DNA of 64,000 bases from JACJYE01 sp964432875 (GTDB lineage Bacteria; Bacteroidota; Bacteroidia; Chitinophagales; Saprospiraceae): assembly GCA_964432875.1 (NCBI GenBank), contig CAYSPJ010000001.1, positions 87,329 through 151,328 of the forward strand, read 5' to 3'. A program made the translations under genes and the position numbers. Below, piece by piece: positions 34,401 through 42,520 of this stretch (its first letter is position 1; every line of letters starts with the position of its first letter). The notes under the pieces are model-generated. The model saw nothing but the letters and a program-made list of their open reading frames with translations, did not search any database and had not been told where the DNA came from.

Positions 34401-35950
34401 GCGAGCCCGTGTATGCCGAAGAAAATCTCCCGCTGCGCCATTTGCTCATCGAGCCAATCGATCTGGCCTATATGATGCACCTGCAACGGGAAAACCCGGA
34501 TGCCAGCGAGCTGCGCTACCGCATCGAGCGGGTCATCCGTCAGCGGCACGGCCTGCCCCTCACCCAACGCATCGAAATACTGGATAACGACCGCACCGGA
34601 TTCCGGGAGCGCGAATATACCCTCTTTGCCGTAGAGCCTTTGGCGGCCGGCTTGGGCAAATTGCTGCTGGAGACGCGGCGGCTGGGCCCGGAAGACTTCC
34701 TGCAAGCCAATGATGAAACCCGCGAGCAAGCAGGGCAATTCTGGGCCCCTGCTTTCCAACTCCGCCAGCTCCGCAATGTCGCATTACAGATGGAAGGCAA
34801 CCACGAGGTGCTGACCAATCGGCTTGCCCAAGCCCAGGCCCGGCTTGACAGCGGAGGCGAGCTGGATGAAGCACAGTTGGAAAGGGATTTACACCACTTG
34901 CGCGAAGGCATGTTTTTCTACGCCGGTTTGGGCTGGATCCATGCGGTGCCCACTCAAGTGGAAGCCCTGAACCGCTTGGTATTGGAGCAATACTGTCGTC
35001 GGGCTAGCCACATTTTGCAGGAAGCTGCCTCCAAACTAAATCAAGCACGGGAGCTGCTGGCACCGGGTAGCCCGCTGAAACTATCAGAACTGCTGAATAT
35101 CCCCTCTTCCCGCAGCCCCCAGGAGGACATGGAAGCCCTGGTGGAGCTGACCGCCTTGCTCTTCGGCCGTTTTTACCAAATCTATCCCGACTTCCGGCTG
35201 CCTAATGCCACTGCTCTTGGGCAGGCGCTACAAAGCCCGGAATTGCAGGCTTCGAAAGCGGGCTTTGCACTAGAACGCTGGCTACAGACGCTGGCGCCAG
35301 TGCGACCCCATATCGATTTGTACCAGCGCAATGCCATGCTTGCGGATGTCTTTGGCAGAGCTGAAAACATGCAGGGCTTTGGCCTGGCACAGTTGCCCTT
35401 ACGCGAAGGGCAGACTGGCCCCTGGGTCGGGCAGGAATACGGCGATTTTGAACCCCACCCGGATACCCTCTCCCTGGCACTAGAGCTGCATAGCGACTTC
35501 AATCTAAACCACGCTACCTTCTCCGGCATCCTCATCGATGAATGGCAGGAATTAGTGCCCGACCCCACGGCTAATGTCGGCATCGCACTGCAATACGACC
35601 AGCCGGATACCGAGGCGCCTAATGCAGTGCTCCTGGCCCTGACGCCTGCCGACCATACCGCCTGGGATTGGGAAACCCTGGTACAGACCGTGGCAGATAC
35701 CATGCTGATGGCTAAAAAGCGGGCCATCGATCCTGACCTGCTCAAGGAATCCTTCTGGGATCAACTGCTGCCTGGCTTGCTGGGGCCCATTTACACGGGT
35801 GCCGGGGCAGAAGCAGGACATTCGCTCAACTTCGGCTCGCTGCCCGGGCAGACCAGGGTGTTGGCACGCCCATCGCTAGAACTGTCAGGCCTGGGCCTGA
35901 GTGGCCTGGACCTGGGCAATATTGTAAACCCGGAAGACCCGGACGCATAA
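31454..35950 (+). CDS. giant protein with GTPTNNT landmark, third gene of the operon
   Basis: The 1498-aa product starts at the ATG at 31454, which shares one base with the upstream TGA (TGATG); a longer frame from 31244 lies inside the previous gene. Landmarks that I recall from conserved hypothetical proteins elsewhere: PSELWVRIYPDDILVHAHE (about 57-75), YLLPDRFLIRLERGG, IRWMIDFQKAVDIGMGVRIP, and GTPTNNT (295-301). Further on are LPSLRIDNQPYAFLPALPF and IPAPSLRHATAAALLRSGF (about 715-735). The composition is acidic and Leu/Ala-rich; there is no signal peptide, membrane helix or ATP-binding motif. It is probably a soluble, multi-domain structural protein. The name and reaction are unknown. 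Confidence 0.85.
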   Translation: MPDTQADILSSLKAQFQALDPQLPLVLFPLRVQVRFATSRMITGLATGKMQADLSGDPPSELWVRIYPDDILVHAHEQQLNEEEAAAAQFYWDALWQSVQAGHGPEARRREQEGAWKALAQDFGPVRARWILRQTEPLTGLDAEGFPTAPPQLPALELTQDSWNEAPRTYLLPDRFLIRLERGGNIKEYAGLPIQKEEGALILGIDPNKDEQFADTPAGRQVPEEIRWMIDFQKAVDIGMGVRIPLSPGEQLGFDRLYVLGWLSQGNASAAAELLESLFESHRYKPGGMDLIAPGTPTNNTREDSASSGPDDISAEESFALADETDGDDPRRLAAALGISEAALSGLDHSQLSTIQAGLSIHSLLFEASLGQALDFWHGALSQGARQQLLDYMSAWVSGRGMLPSLRIDNQPYAFLPALPFSRFKTDPGLLGEGFLRGLWVNILSPLDDWFTGQLGHVPRLHRGLSPEQVQPTFLSILQMHPGSVAYRQRFALDPEFFKKAEDELPDALKPLVGKTADGLQFNGLRSALDALGFPLPDALEQLFFDREARPLAVQDRVGSESGSSPAAAAEVEVLLGIEGAIIPPLGDSSENYLQWLASASLEDIRNENLPGGEAPYAVLYRLLRHRILQSGGDPTLRERIAALANVPAADLQRLVQEHLDCCTYRLDAWIGGLAAKRLSELRQAKPAGLQLGTWGYLENVRPASGPRQRGEYIPAPSLRHATAAALLRSGFQANRFSGQNENEGLFAVNLNSSRVKTALFLIEGVRNGQDLAALLGYHLERAMREYQNEQGVPILASLIYDLRQKYPFKVTPLVQAGESGPMEVEEDFTQHVINALDLLKDRVNWQVGLLPAPSPSQINAMVPLLDKLDDELDSVKDLLAAEGVYQLVDGQVDRAKAALDALTEGEQLITPEIAKIPRSSLPLTFRLGALLPDSPLATTGSAPPSPRALAGAKANRWLFDKLPDLSFIRVRVRWQAGQSPEGEPVYAEENLPLRHLLIEPIDLAYMMHLQRENPDASELRYRIERVIRQRHGLPLTQRIEILDNDRTGFREREYTLFAVEPLAAGLGKLLLETRRLGPEDFLQANDETREQAGQFWAPAFQLRQLRNVALQMEGNHEVLTNRLAQAQARLDSGGELDEAQLERDLHHLREGMFFYAGLGWIHAVPTQVEALNRLVLEQYCRRASHILQEAASKLNQARELLAPGSPLKLSELLNIPSSRSPQEDMEALVELTALLFGRFYQIYPDFRLPNATALGQALQSPELQASKAGFALERWLQTLAPVRPHIDLYQRNAMLADVFGRAENMQGFGLAQLPLREGQTGPWVGQEYGDFEPHPDTLSLALELHSDFNLNHATFSGILIDEWQELVPDPTANVGIALQYDQPDTEAPNAVLLALTPADHTAWDWETLVQTVADTMLMAKKRAIDPDLLKESFWDQLLPGLLGPIYTGAGAEAGHSLNFGSLPGQTRVLARPSLELSGLGLSGLDLGNIVNPEDPDA

Positions 35951-35961
35951 ACGACAACACT

Positions 35962-37746
35962 ATGGCAAATCTTCCTTTACTTTGGAACCGTCTGGAACTG
36001 CGTACCCGCAGCGAGCAGTTTGACGATAACCTGCGCAATGCCATCCACGATCCATATTGGACGCTGTGCCGTCAGTGGCAAACCGGCGAGTTCGAGGCCT
36101 CGGACAACGGCTCCCCCGCCGAGGCGCGCGTACACTGGCAGCAGTACCCGCTGGAACAACTGTCCCTGGCGGGCAACCCATCGGCACCCTATACCGACCA
36201 GCAGCCGCTGGAAGCAAAAGTGGAACGCATGATCATCCAGCCGGGCATCCCTCTGCGCATCGAAATGGGGCGGCACTTGAAGCGCCTGCTGTCGGCTGCC
36301 CTAGGAGCATCGGCCAGCGCGGTGCTCAGCCAGCTTCAGGGGAACCCCGCCCTGCGGTTCAGCCTCACGCCACAAGGCGATGCCCAGGAGCAGCAACAAA
36401 ACGCTCACCGGCTAAGCAACCGCAGCCTACAGACTTGGATAGAGGCGGCAGTGCAGACGGGCGCGATGGATGGCGGGGCGCTCTACCAAGCCCTGAAAAA
36501 TGGCCAAAAACTATCGGACTTCCTGAGTAGCGCCAATGCGCAAGTTGATGCTGTAGGTACAGCGTGGGTAAATTGGTTTGATACCCAATACAATCAGCCA
36601 GCCAGCGATGCAGATGATGCCTGGCTACCCCAGCGCCTGGAATACCAATTTGAAGCAACCGCAAAAGACGACACCGACGCGCCCGTGCATTTGGGGACCG
36701 AAGAATATTACGAAGGCCATCTGGATTGGTATTCTTTTGCCTATCGCGGGAGGGGCGAAGGGCGAGGCGGCCAGTGGGGTACTCGCCACCTGCGGCACCT
36801 ATTGCCGGCACAGGTAGAATACCCAGGCATGCCGGCTGCCCGCTGGTGGGAGATGGAAGACGGCCAGGTCAACCTATTGGCCGTGGAGACCAGCGCTGCC
36901 CAGTCAGGCCGGATGGCACTTGTAGAATTTGGGCTGATGTACAGCAACGACTGGTTTGTGCTGCCCCTGCGGGTGCCAGTGGGTGGGCTGTTGGAAGTTG
37001 CAGCGATTGAAGTCCGGGACGTATTTGGCGAGTGGCGCCAGATAAGGCACTACAAAGAATCTGCCGACAATAACGACTGGTCTTACTTCAGCATCGGTGG
37101 GCCCGCGGGCCTGCCAGTTGACGAACGGTACCTATTGCTGCCGCCTTCGGTCGTCGGTTTGAAAGAAAGCGAGCCGATCGAAGAAGTCTATCTGGCCCGC
37201 GATGAGATGGCCAACATGGTCTGGGGCATCGAGCAGTACATCCCCAATGGTATCGACGGCGCCCGAGAGGGCAACGTCGCCTCCCTGGATTTAGCCACCT
37301 ATCTGCAAGCGCTCTCAGACCGCCTGTCGGGTGGGGCACCACCACCTCCCCCGCTTGAGAACGAAGCCAAGGCCAAGTATACTTTAGCCACCCAAGTACC
37401 TGAGCATTGGATCCCTTTTATGCCGGTGCGGATTGACGAAGCAAGCAGTTCCATTTGGCTACAGCGGTCTGCCATGCCGCGCGTCTATCCGGAGCTAAAG
37501 ATAGAACGGGTGCGCCCCCGCACCAGCCTCCTGCGCGAAGGCCTGGACGGGAATAGCTGGCAGCCTTTCTATCTCTTCGAGGAAGAAGTGCCCCGCTCAG
37601 GCGCGCGCGTGACCCGAACCTGGCAACGCGCCCGCTGGTATCAGGGGCGGGTAGCACTCTGGTGCGGCTATCACAAGCAAAACGGCCGCGGGCAGGGCAA
37701 TAGCGGGTTGCGGTTTGATGTTTTGGCCCCGAAGGTTCCTAATTAG
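35962..37746 (+). CDS. Trp/Arg-rich conserved protein, last gene of the operon
   Basis: The 594-aa protein begins 11 bp after the third gene. Its N-terminus is distinctive: LLWNRLELRTRSEQFDDNLR, then HDPYWTLCRQWQTGEFEASD and GSPAEARVHW. Later landmarks are YEGHLDWYSFAY, LPLRVPVGGLLEVAAIEVRD, NDWSYFSIGG and LARDEMANMVWGIEQYIPNG. The C-terminus holds GARVTRTWQRARWYQGRVAL. It lacks a signal peptide, membrane segment or recognisable active site. I recall similar HDPxWxxxRQWQxGEF openings in unannotated proteins of other phyla, but I cannot cite a family. The gene overlaps the convergent methyltransferase gene by eight bases, so the operon ends here. Confidence 0.83.
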   Translation: MANLPLLWNRLELRTRSEQFDDNLRNAIHDPYWTLCRQWQTGEFEASDNGSPAEARVHWQQYPLEQLSLAGNPSAPYTDQQPLEAKVERMIIQPGIPLRIEMGRHLKRLLSAALGASASAVLSQLQGNPALRFSLTPQGDAQEQQQNAHRLSNRSLQTWIEAAVQTGAMDGGALYQALKNGQKLSDFLSSANAQVDAVGTAWVNWFDTQYNQPASDADDAWLPQRLEYQFEATAKDDTDAPVHLGTEEYYEGHLDWYSFAYRGRGEGRGGQWGTRHLRHLLPAQVEYPGMPAARWWEMEDGQVNLLAVETSAAQSGRMALVEFGLMYSNDWFVLPLRVPVGGLLEVAAIEVRDVFGEWRQIRHYKESADNNDWSYFSIGGPAGLPVDERYLLLPPSVVGLKESEPIEEVYLARDEMANMVWGIEQYIPNGIDGAREGNVASLDLATYLQALSDRLSGGAPPPPPLENEAKAKYTLATQVPEHWIPFMPVRIDEASSSIWLQRSAMPRVYPELKIERVRPRTSLLREGLDGNSWQPFYLFEEEVPRSGARVTRTWQRARWYQGRVALWCGYHKQNGRGQGNSGLRFDVLAPKVPN

Positions 37747-38374
37747 TGCGAGCAATCTTCCGATTATAATTCTTTTTATCCGAGCGTTCCAGGTATTCGG
37801 AGAAAAGCGCCTCCTGTTGGCTGGGCGGCATGGGGTTGGCGGCACCGTAGAAGCCCGCTTCGATGCGCTGGCGCATGGCTTCAAAGAGGGTGACAGCACA
37901 GGCCACAGAGATATTCAGGCTGCGTACCATGCCCATTTGGGGGATGACGAAATTGGCATCAGCATAAGCGAGGGCTTCCTTAGAAAGCCCATCGCGTTCG
38001 TTGCCGAAAAGCAGGGCGGCTGAGCGGGTAAAATCCATGGCATACATGGGCTGGGCTTCAGCGTCGAGGTGGGTGGCCCAGATGGTGCCGTATTTAGCTT
38101 TGACCTGGCGCAGACAGGCATCAGTATCCGTAAAAAATTGGATGTCCACCCATTTTTGGGCGCTGCCAGAAGCTTTCTTGCCCATCAGAAGTTTTTCCGG
38201 GTGGATACCGCTATCGTTATGTAGCACATATATCTCCATGATGCCAACGGCATCACAGGAGCGTAGCACTGCCCCGATGTTGTGTGGGTCGTGGACATTT
38301 TCCAACACCACCGTCAGATTAGGCTGCCGATTAAAGGCAACCTCCCGAAACCGATCTATCCTCTCCGGAGTCAT
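37739..38374 (-). CDS. trmH: TrmH-type tRNA/rRNA 2'-O-methyltransferase (SpoU family)
   Basis: The 211-aa enzyme transfers a methyl group from SAM to a ribose 2'-OH, probably of tRNA. The SPOUT knot motifs are clear: LENVHDPHNIGAVLRSCDA (motif 1), ALLFGNERDGLSKEAL (motif 2) and IPQMGMVRSLNISVACAVTL (motif 3). Length and the short N-terminal helix match TrmH (Gm18) rather than the longer RlmB, though specificity cannot be fixed by eye. It is convergent with the large-protein operon and overlaps its last gene by eight bases. It follows the periplasmic-binding lipoprotein gene by five bases, so the two are likely co-transcribed. Confidence 0.92.
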   Translation of the reverse strand: MTPERIDRFREVAFNRQPNLTVVLENVHDPHNIGAVLRSCDAVGIMEIYVLHNDSGIHPEKLLMGKKASGSAQKWVDIQFFTDTDACLRQVKAKYGTIWATHLDAEAQPMYAMDFTRSAALLFGNERDGLSKEALAYADANFVIPQMGMVRSLNISVACAVTLFEAMRQRIEAGFYGAANPMPPSQQEALFSEYLERSDKKNYNRKIARTN

Positions 38375-38379
38375 GGCGC

Positions 38380-39861
38380 TTAGGGCTGAAACATGTAGTC
38401 TCTGAAGCTTAAAATATTGATGAATTTATTCTCAAAGCGATCGATACGGGCATTTTCCCGGCCTGCTGCTGCCATGGGTACAACGCGCTCGAAGCCAAAA
38501 CGGGTGTGCAGCGTTTGCTGGGGCTCCCGCTCTAAGGCATATTGAAATTTGGTGCCGTGCTTGTGAATCATGCGGCCGAAATAAAGCATGACATCATAAC
38601 CCAGGAACGCCTCTTCAGCTGGTGCGGTGCCATAGCGGTCAAAAAAGCGGCGGCGGAAAAAATTGCACTCCTGGTCGTAGGGGTCGATATAGCTATCGCT
38701 GCTGACGCGCACATTGAGATTTTCATACAACTCAAAATCAATGCGCTCATAGCTCATCCATTGGGGTAGGCCATAAACCGTGACGTAAGCATTCGCCGGC
38801 TTGGCAGCTTTGAGCTGGCTGAGAAAAGAGTAAATAAAGGACTCGCTGGCAAAGGAAGGCAAAATAAAGACCGTGGTGTCACTATTGTTCAGGTAAGGCG
38901 CGAGCTTCAGGTTTTGAAAGCCGTCTTTATCCTTGATGATATACTCCCGCAGTTTCACCGAATCGTGGCGCATGCCGGCCAGGCGATAGTTTTCCTCCTG
39001 GAAATAAACAAAGCGGGCACTCTCCGAATCAGCCTCCCGGCCCACCATCACGATGCGGCGGGGGTGGAAATTCCGGCGGGCGTCGCGCATGATGGCTACG
39101 CAATGGGTCTCCAGCGTGGGGCTCACCTGGATATAATTGGGGTTGTCATTGGAAATATTGGAGGCTGCGCTGTAGGGAGAGACAAAAGTGATGTTATTGC
39201 GCTTTGCGAAATTGGCTACCAATTCTACATTTTCCCGGCGATAAGGGCCGATGACCAAATGCGCGTTCAGCAGTTCACTGCGGCCACCGATCAGACGGGA
39301 GACGTCACGGCTGTTGGCTTTGCTGTCCATCACCGTCACTTTCAGCTTAATGCCTTCTTCACTGAGCTGGTCTAGCGCCATGCGCAAACCACCGTAAAAG
39401 TTTAACGCCCAGCTGGAATTCTCGGGCATTTCCTCGCTGGCAGCATTGAAGCGGTCGGAGAGAAAGGGCAAGATGAGGGCGACGTTGTAAGAAGAATAAA
39501 ATTCGGAGCCGAAATCTCCCCGGCCGATCAATTCGGCGACGCCCGGGCCGCTTTCCTGTGCAAAGGCTGTTTCAGAGCGGATCGGAGGCAAGGAGTCGGT
39601 TGGCACATCCCGCCACTTGATGGTATCCATTTTTTCAATCGTAGCCTGTTGCACAATGACCATAGTGCCCGTTTCGGGATCGTAAACCTTCTGCCCCGGG
39701 ATGGGGTCCATTTCCCCCTCCACCTTTACGGGGGTTTCCGTATCCGGGGCTTTGCGGAAAAGCGCACAGGAGGAGAGCGAGAGCAAAAGCAGCAGCGCGC
39801 CAAAAGCGGCGCTCAGCTTACTCCCATTCAATCGTAGCAGGCGGCTTGGTGCTGATATCAT
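38380..39861 (-). CDS. periplasmic-binding-fold lipoprotein (ABC substrate-binding/LpoA-like)
   Basis: The 493-aa product has an N-terminal lipoprotein signal (FGALLLLLSLSSC), so it is membrane-anchored. From about residue 120 it adopts the type 1 periplasmic-binding fold (YNVALILPFLSDRFNAAS, GGLRMALDQLSEEGIKLKVTV, FVSPYSAASNISNDN, EEAFLGYDVMLYFGRMI). Related proteins in this phylum are annotated as amino-acid ABC substrate-binding or penicillin-binding-protein activators; here no ABC permease genes are near. The start ATG lies 44 bp inside the end of guaA in another frame, a notable overlap that suggests coupling. A TTG at 39831 is an alternative start inside the same signal peptide. Confidence 0.82.
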   Translation of the reverse strand: MISAPSRLLRLNGSKLSAAFGALLLLLSLSSCALFRKAPDTETPVKVEGEMDPIPGQKVYDPETGTMVIVQQATIEKMDTIKWRDVPTDSLPPIRSETAFAQESGPGVAELIGRGDFGSEFYSSYNVALILPFLSDRFNAASEEMPENSSWALNFYGGLRMALDQLSEEGIKLKVTVMDSKANSRDVSRLIGGRSELLNAHLVIGPYRRENVELVANFAKRNNITFVSPYSAASNISNDNPNYIQVSPTLETHCVAIMRDARRNFHPRRIVMVGREADSESARFVYFQEENYRLAGMRHDSVKLREYIIKDKDGFQNLKLAPYLNNSDTTVFILPSFASESFIYSFLSQLKAAKPANAYVTVYGLPQWMSYERIDFELYENLNVRVSSDSYIDPYDQECNFFRRRFFDRYGTAPAEEAFLGYDVMLYFGRMIHKHGTKFQYALEREPQQTLHTRFGFERVVPMAAAGRENARIDRFENKFINILSFRDYMFQP

Positions 39862-41371
39862 AAACTACTCGATTTATTCCTTTAACATTATTGATAATCT
39901 CGCTCGACACCTCTGCCAGGAAGTCATAAGGCAGGCGGCTCCACTCGGCGGTCATGCCATCCAGCGAAGTCACTGCTCTGAGGGCAAGCGCTTGTTCGTA
40001 GGTGCGTTCATCGCCCATGACGCCTACCGATTGTACCGGCAGCAGTATCGCGCCGGCCTGCCAGACCTCGTCGTACAGGCCAGATTGCTTCATTTTGTTG
40101 ATATAGATAGCATCAGCTTCTTGCAGCATCGCCACCTTTTCGGGCGTCACTTCGCCCAGTATCCGGATGCCCAGGCCCGGGCCCGGGAAAGGGTGCCGGC
40201 CGAGGATTTCCCGGGGCACGCCCAGCTCGCTGCCCACCTTGCGCACCTCATCTTTAAAAAGCATGCGCAGCGGCTCGGTGATTTTCAGCTTCAATATATC
40301 GGGCAGGCCGCCCACATTATGGTGCGACTTGATGGTCACCGAAGGCCCATGTACCGATACGGATTCGATTACGTCGGGGTAAATCGTGCCTTGGCCCAGC
40401 CACTTGATGGCGGCATCTTTTTCCTCCAGTTCGTGGGCTTTCTGTTCAAATACCTCTATAAACGAGCGGCCAATAGCCTTTCTTTTGTCCTCTGGTTTGG
40501 AAAGCCCATGAAGCGCCTGATAGAAGCGGGCTTTGGCATCAACGCCGATTACCTGCAACCCCAGCCCCTGATAGGAAGCCAGCACATCCTCGTATTCGTG
40601 TTTGCGCAGCAAGCCATTATCCACGAAGATACAAATAAGTTGCTTACCAATAGCCCGATGCAATAAAGTGGCGGCCACGGTCGAGTCCACGCCACCAGAC
40701 AAGCCCATCACGACGTGGTCCGTGCCGATTTGCTGCTGCAGCTCGGCGATGGTATGCTCAACAAAGGAAGCCGGGGTCCATTCGCTGTGGCAGCCAGCGA
40801 TTTCTTTGACGAAATTGCGCAGCAGAGCCATGCCGTCGAGGCTATGGGATACCTCGGGATGGAACTGGATGCAGTAGACCGGGGCAGAAAAAGCGCCTTC
40901 TTTAGATTTAAAGGCTGCGACTTCGACGTTTTCCGTGCCGGCCAGCAATTCGAATTGCGCGGGGATTTGCATGATCGTATCGCCATGGGACATCCAGACC
41001 TGCGAGCCCAGGGGGATATCTTTTAAGAAGCGGCCTCGCTGGTGTACCTGGCTCAGCAAGGCTTTGCCGTATTCGCGCTTTTGTGAGCGCTCTACCTTTC
41101 CGCCATAGTGCTGAGCAATGTATTGCGCGCCGTAGCAGATACCCAGCACCGGGCGCTGCCCAATGATTTTTTCCAACTCCGGGTGCAGGGCGTTGTCGTC
41201 CATGACCGAGAAGGGGCTGCCGGAAAGGATGATCCCCTTAATGCTCTCGTCCAACTGCGGAAGCTTATTGTAGGGGACAATCTCGCTGTAAACGTTGAGT
41301 TCGCGGATACGCCTGGCAATCAATTGCGTGTATTGCGAACCGAAATCGAGGATTAGGATTTTTTCGCTCAT
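39818..41371 (-). CDS. guaA: GMP synthase (glutamine-hydrolysing)
   Basis: GuaA converts XMP to GMP using ATP and glutamine. From the ATG at 41371 the protein is 517 aa (an ATG at 41389 adds six residues). The class I glutamine amidotransferase has LGICYGAQYIAQHYGG with the catalytic Cys, and the triad His in QFHPEVSHS. The ATP pyrophosphatase carries the P-loop GLSGGVDSTVAATLL. The dimerisation domain ends NRVVYDISTKPPATIEWE, the normal C-terminus. A TATATTTG element ends four bases before the ATG, so the message may be leaderless. Its 3' end overlaps the lipoprotein gene by 44 bp. Confidence 0.97.
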   Translation of the reverse strand: MSEKILILDFGSQYTQLIARRIRELNVYSEIVPYNKLPQLDESIKGIILSGSPFSVMDDNALHPELEKIIGQRPVLGICYGAQYIAQHYGGKVERSQKREYGKALLSQVHQRGRFLKDIPLGSQVWMSHGDTIMQIPAQFELLAGTENVEVAAFKSKEGAFSAPVYCIQFHPEVSHSLDGMALLRNFVKEIAGCHSEWTPASFVEHTIAELQQQIGTDHVVMGLSGGVDSTVAATLLHRAIGKQLICIFVDNGLLRKHEYEDVLASYQGLGLQVIGVDAKARFYQALHGLSKPEDKRKAIGRSFIEVFEQKAHELEEKDAAIKWLGQGTIYPDVIESVSVHGPSVTIKSHHNVGGLPDILKLKITEPLRMLFKDEVRKVGSELGVPREILGRHPFPGPGLGIRILGEVTPEKVAMLQEADAIYINKMKQSGLYDEVWQAGAILLPVQSVGVMGDERTYEQALALRAVTSLDGMTAEWSRLPYDFLAEVSSEIINNVKGINRVVYDISTKPPATIEWE

Positions 41372-41375
41372 GCCG

Positions 41376-41383
41376 CAAATATA
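41376..41383 (-). promoter_or_regulatory. candidate -7 element of the guaA promoter
   Basis: On the minus strand it reads TATATTTG-CGGC-ATG. The four-base gap to the start codon would place the transcript start at about the A of ATG. No -33 element at 19 bp is seen. Confidence 0.4.
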
Positions 41384-41479
41384 ACGCAAGAAACCCGGTT
41401 TTGCACCGCAGGCTCAACTTTTAGCCGCTTAGGCCCTTCCTTTACACCATGAGCCTCTACCCATAAAAGCGGCATGAGC

Positions 41480-42418
41480 TTACTCTTGCAAGCCCCTACC
41501 CTCTTTCTGTATCTTGCCATCTTTAGCTAATTGCTTCATGAGGCGGTCGAGGATGCCGTTGATGAAATCCTTGCTCTTGTCTGTACTGTACAACTTGGAT
41601 ATCTCTACGAATTCGTTGATCGTTACTTTGGTGGGGATGGAAGGGAAGCTCATCAGTTCGCACAAGGCCATTTTGATGAGGATCATATCAATGATGGCTA
41701 CGCGTTCCGCATCCCAGTTGCGGAGGCTGGGCTCGATGAGCGCCAGGAGCTCTTCATCGATTTCACAAACCTGGCGCAGCAGTTTTTCGCCAAACTCATC
41801 GATGGCTTCGGAAGCGGGGCGGAATTCGTCATAAAATGCTTCATCCGGCTTTGGCGAGGCTTTGATGGTCTTTTTGATGGCCCCGATGATGAGGGATTTA
41901 TCATCGATCCAATTGGAGTAGTTATCCTCAATAAAATCTTCGTAAGACTCGCTATTGATAAGGTGCTTGTATAAGGCCAGCAATATTTCGCGGTGGTCTT
42001 CCTCGGTGCATTCTTCCTTGCGGATGTAGTTTTTGTACTCATCCGTTTTGGCAAAATCGGTATAAAAGAGGCGGACGTTGTCCAGGTCGGCTTTATGAGT
42101 CAGCTTGTATTTCCTGAACAACTGCTGCAACCCTTCATTGGTTTCCAGATCGCGGATGATGTTATTATCAGCGAGCTTAGCGGTAAATTGGCGGTCTTCT
42201 TCAGAGGGCAAGAGTTTGGCAGACTTCTTGGCAGCATCCTGCCGGGCATGATCTGCGATGCGCATCAATACCCACAGGCTGAACAAATACAGCTCGAAGG
42301 ACTTGCTTACGATAAACCGGTAACGGTTAATGATATCATTCACCCCCAGCTTGTTATCCCGGCCTATTGCATAAAGCATCTGCATCACTTTAATGCGGAC
42401 GTTCCTTCTACTCAGCAT
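41480..42418 (-). CDS. nusB: transcription antitermination factor NusB (long Bacteroidota form)
   Basis: NusB binds boxA RNA with S10 in rRNA antitermination. The start MLSRRNVRIKVMQMLYA and the C-terminal all-helical NusB domain (AERVAIIDMILIKMALCEL, IPTKVTINEFVEISKLYST, FINGILDRLMKQLAKDG) are characteristic. The 312-aa length exceeds the roughly 140 aa of E. coli because of an inserted helical region, as is usual in Bacteroidota. A convincing promoter lies 33-60 bp upstream. It is followed by guaA on the same strand after a 90-bp spacer. Confidence 0.94.
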   Translation of the reverse strand: MLSRRNVRIKVMQMLYAIGRDNKLGVNDIINRYRFIVSKSFELYLFSLWVLMRIADHARQDAAKKSAKLLPSEEDRQFTAKLADNNIIRDLETNEGLQQLFRKYKLTHKADLDNVRLFYTDFAKTDEYKNYIRKEECTEEDHREILLALYKHLINSESYEDFIEDNYSNWIDDKSLIIGAIKKTIKASPKPDEAFYDEFRPASEAIDEFGEKLLRQVCEIDEELLALIEPSLRNWDAERVAIIDMILIKMALCELMSFPSIPTKVTINEFVEISKLYSTDKSKDFINGILDRLMKQLAKDGKIQKEGRGLQE

Positions 42419-42450
42419 GTTTTCAAAATATTCCCTGATGTTACAATGCG

Positions 42451-42480
42451 CAAATATACTCTTTTAGCCTTTGTTTCCAA
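42451..42480 (-). promoter_or_regulatory. promoter of nusB
   Basis: On the minus strand, TTG (42480-42478), 19 bp, then TATATTTG (42458-42451), matching the Bacteroidota consensus. The nusB ATG begins 32 bp further on. Confidence 0.65.
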
Positions 42481-42520
42481 CTACAATTGCCGGAATTGTA
42501 CAATTCTTAGCGCTCCACGC

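Noticed and set aside
24553..37746. Operon as a contractile injection system, type VI system or prophage
   Set aside because: No sheath, tube, spike, gp25-type baseplate, AAA+ ATPase, capsid, portal, terminase or integrase gene is visible in the window.
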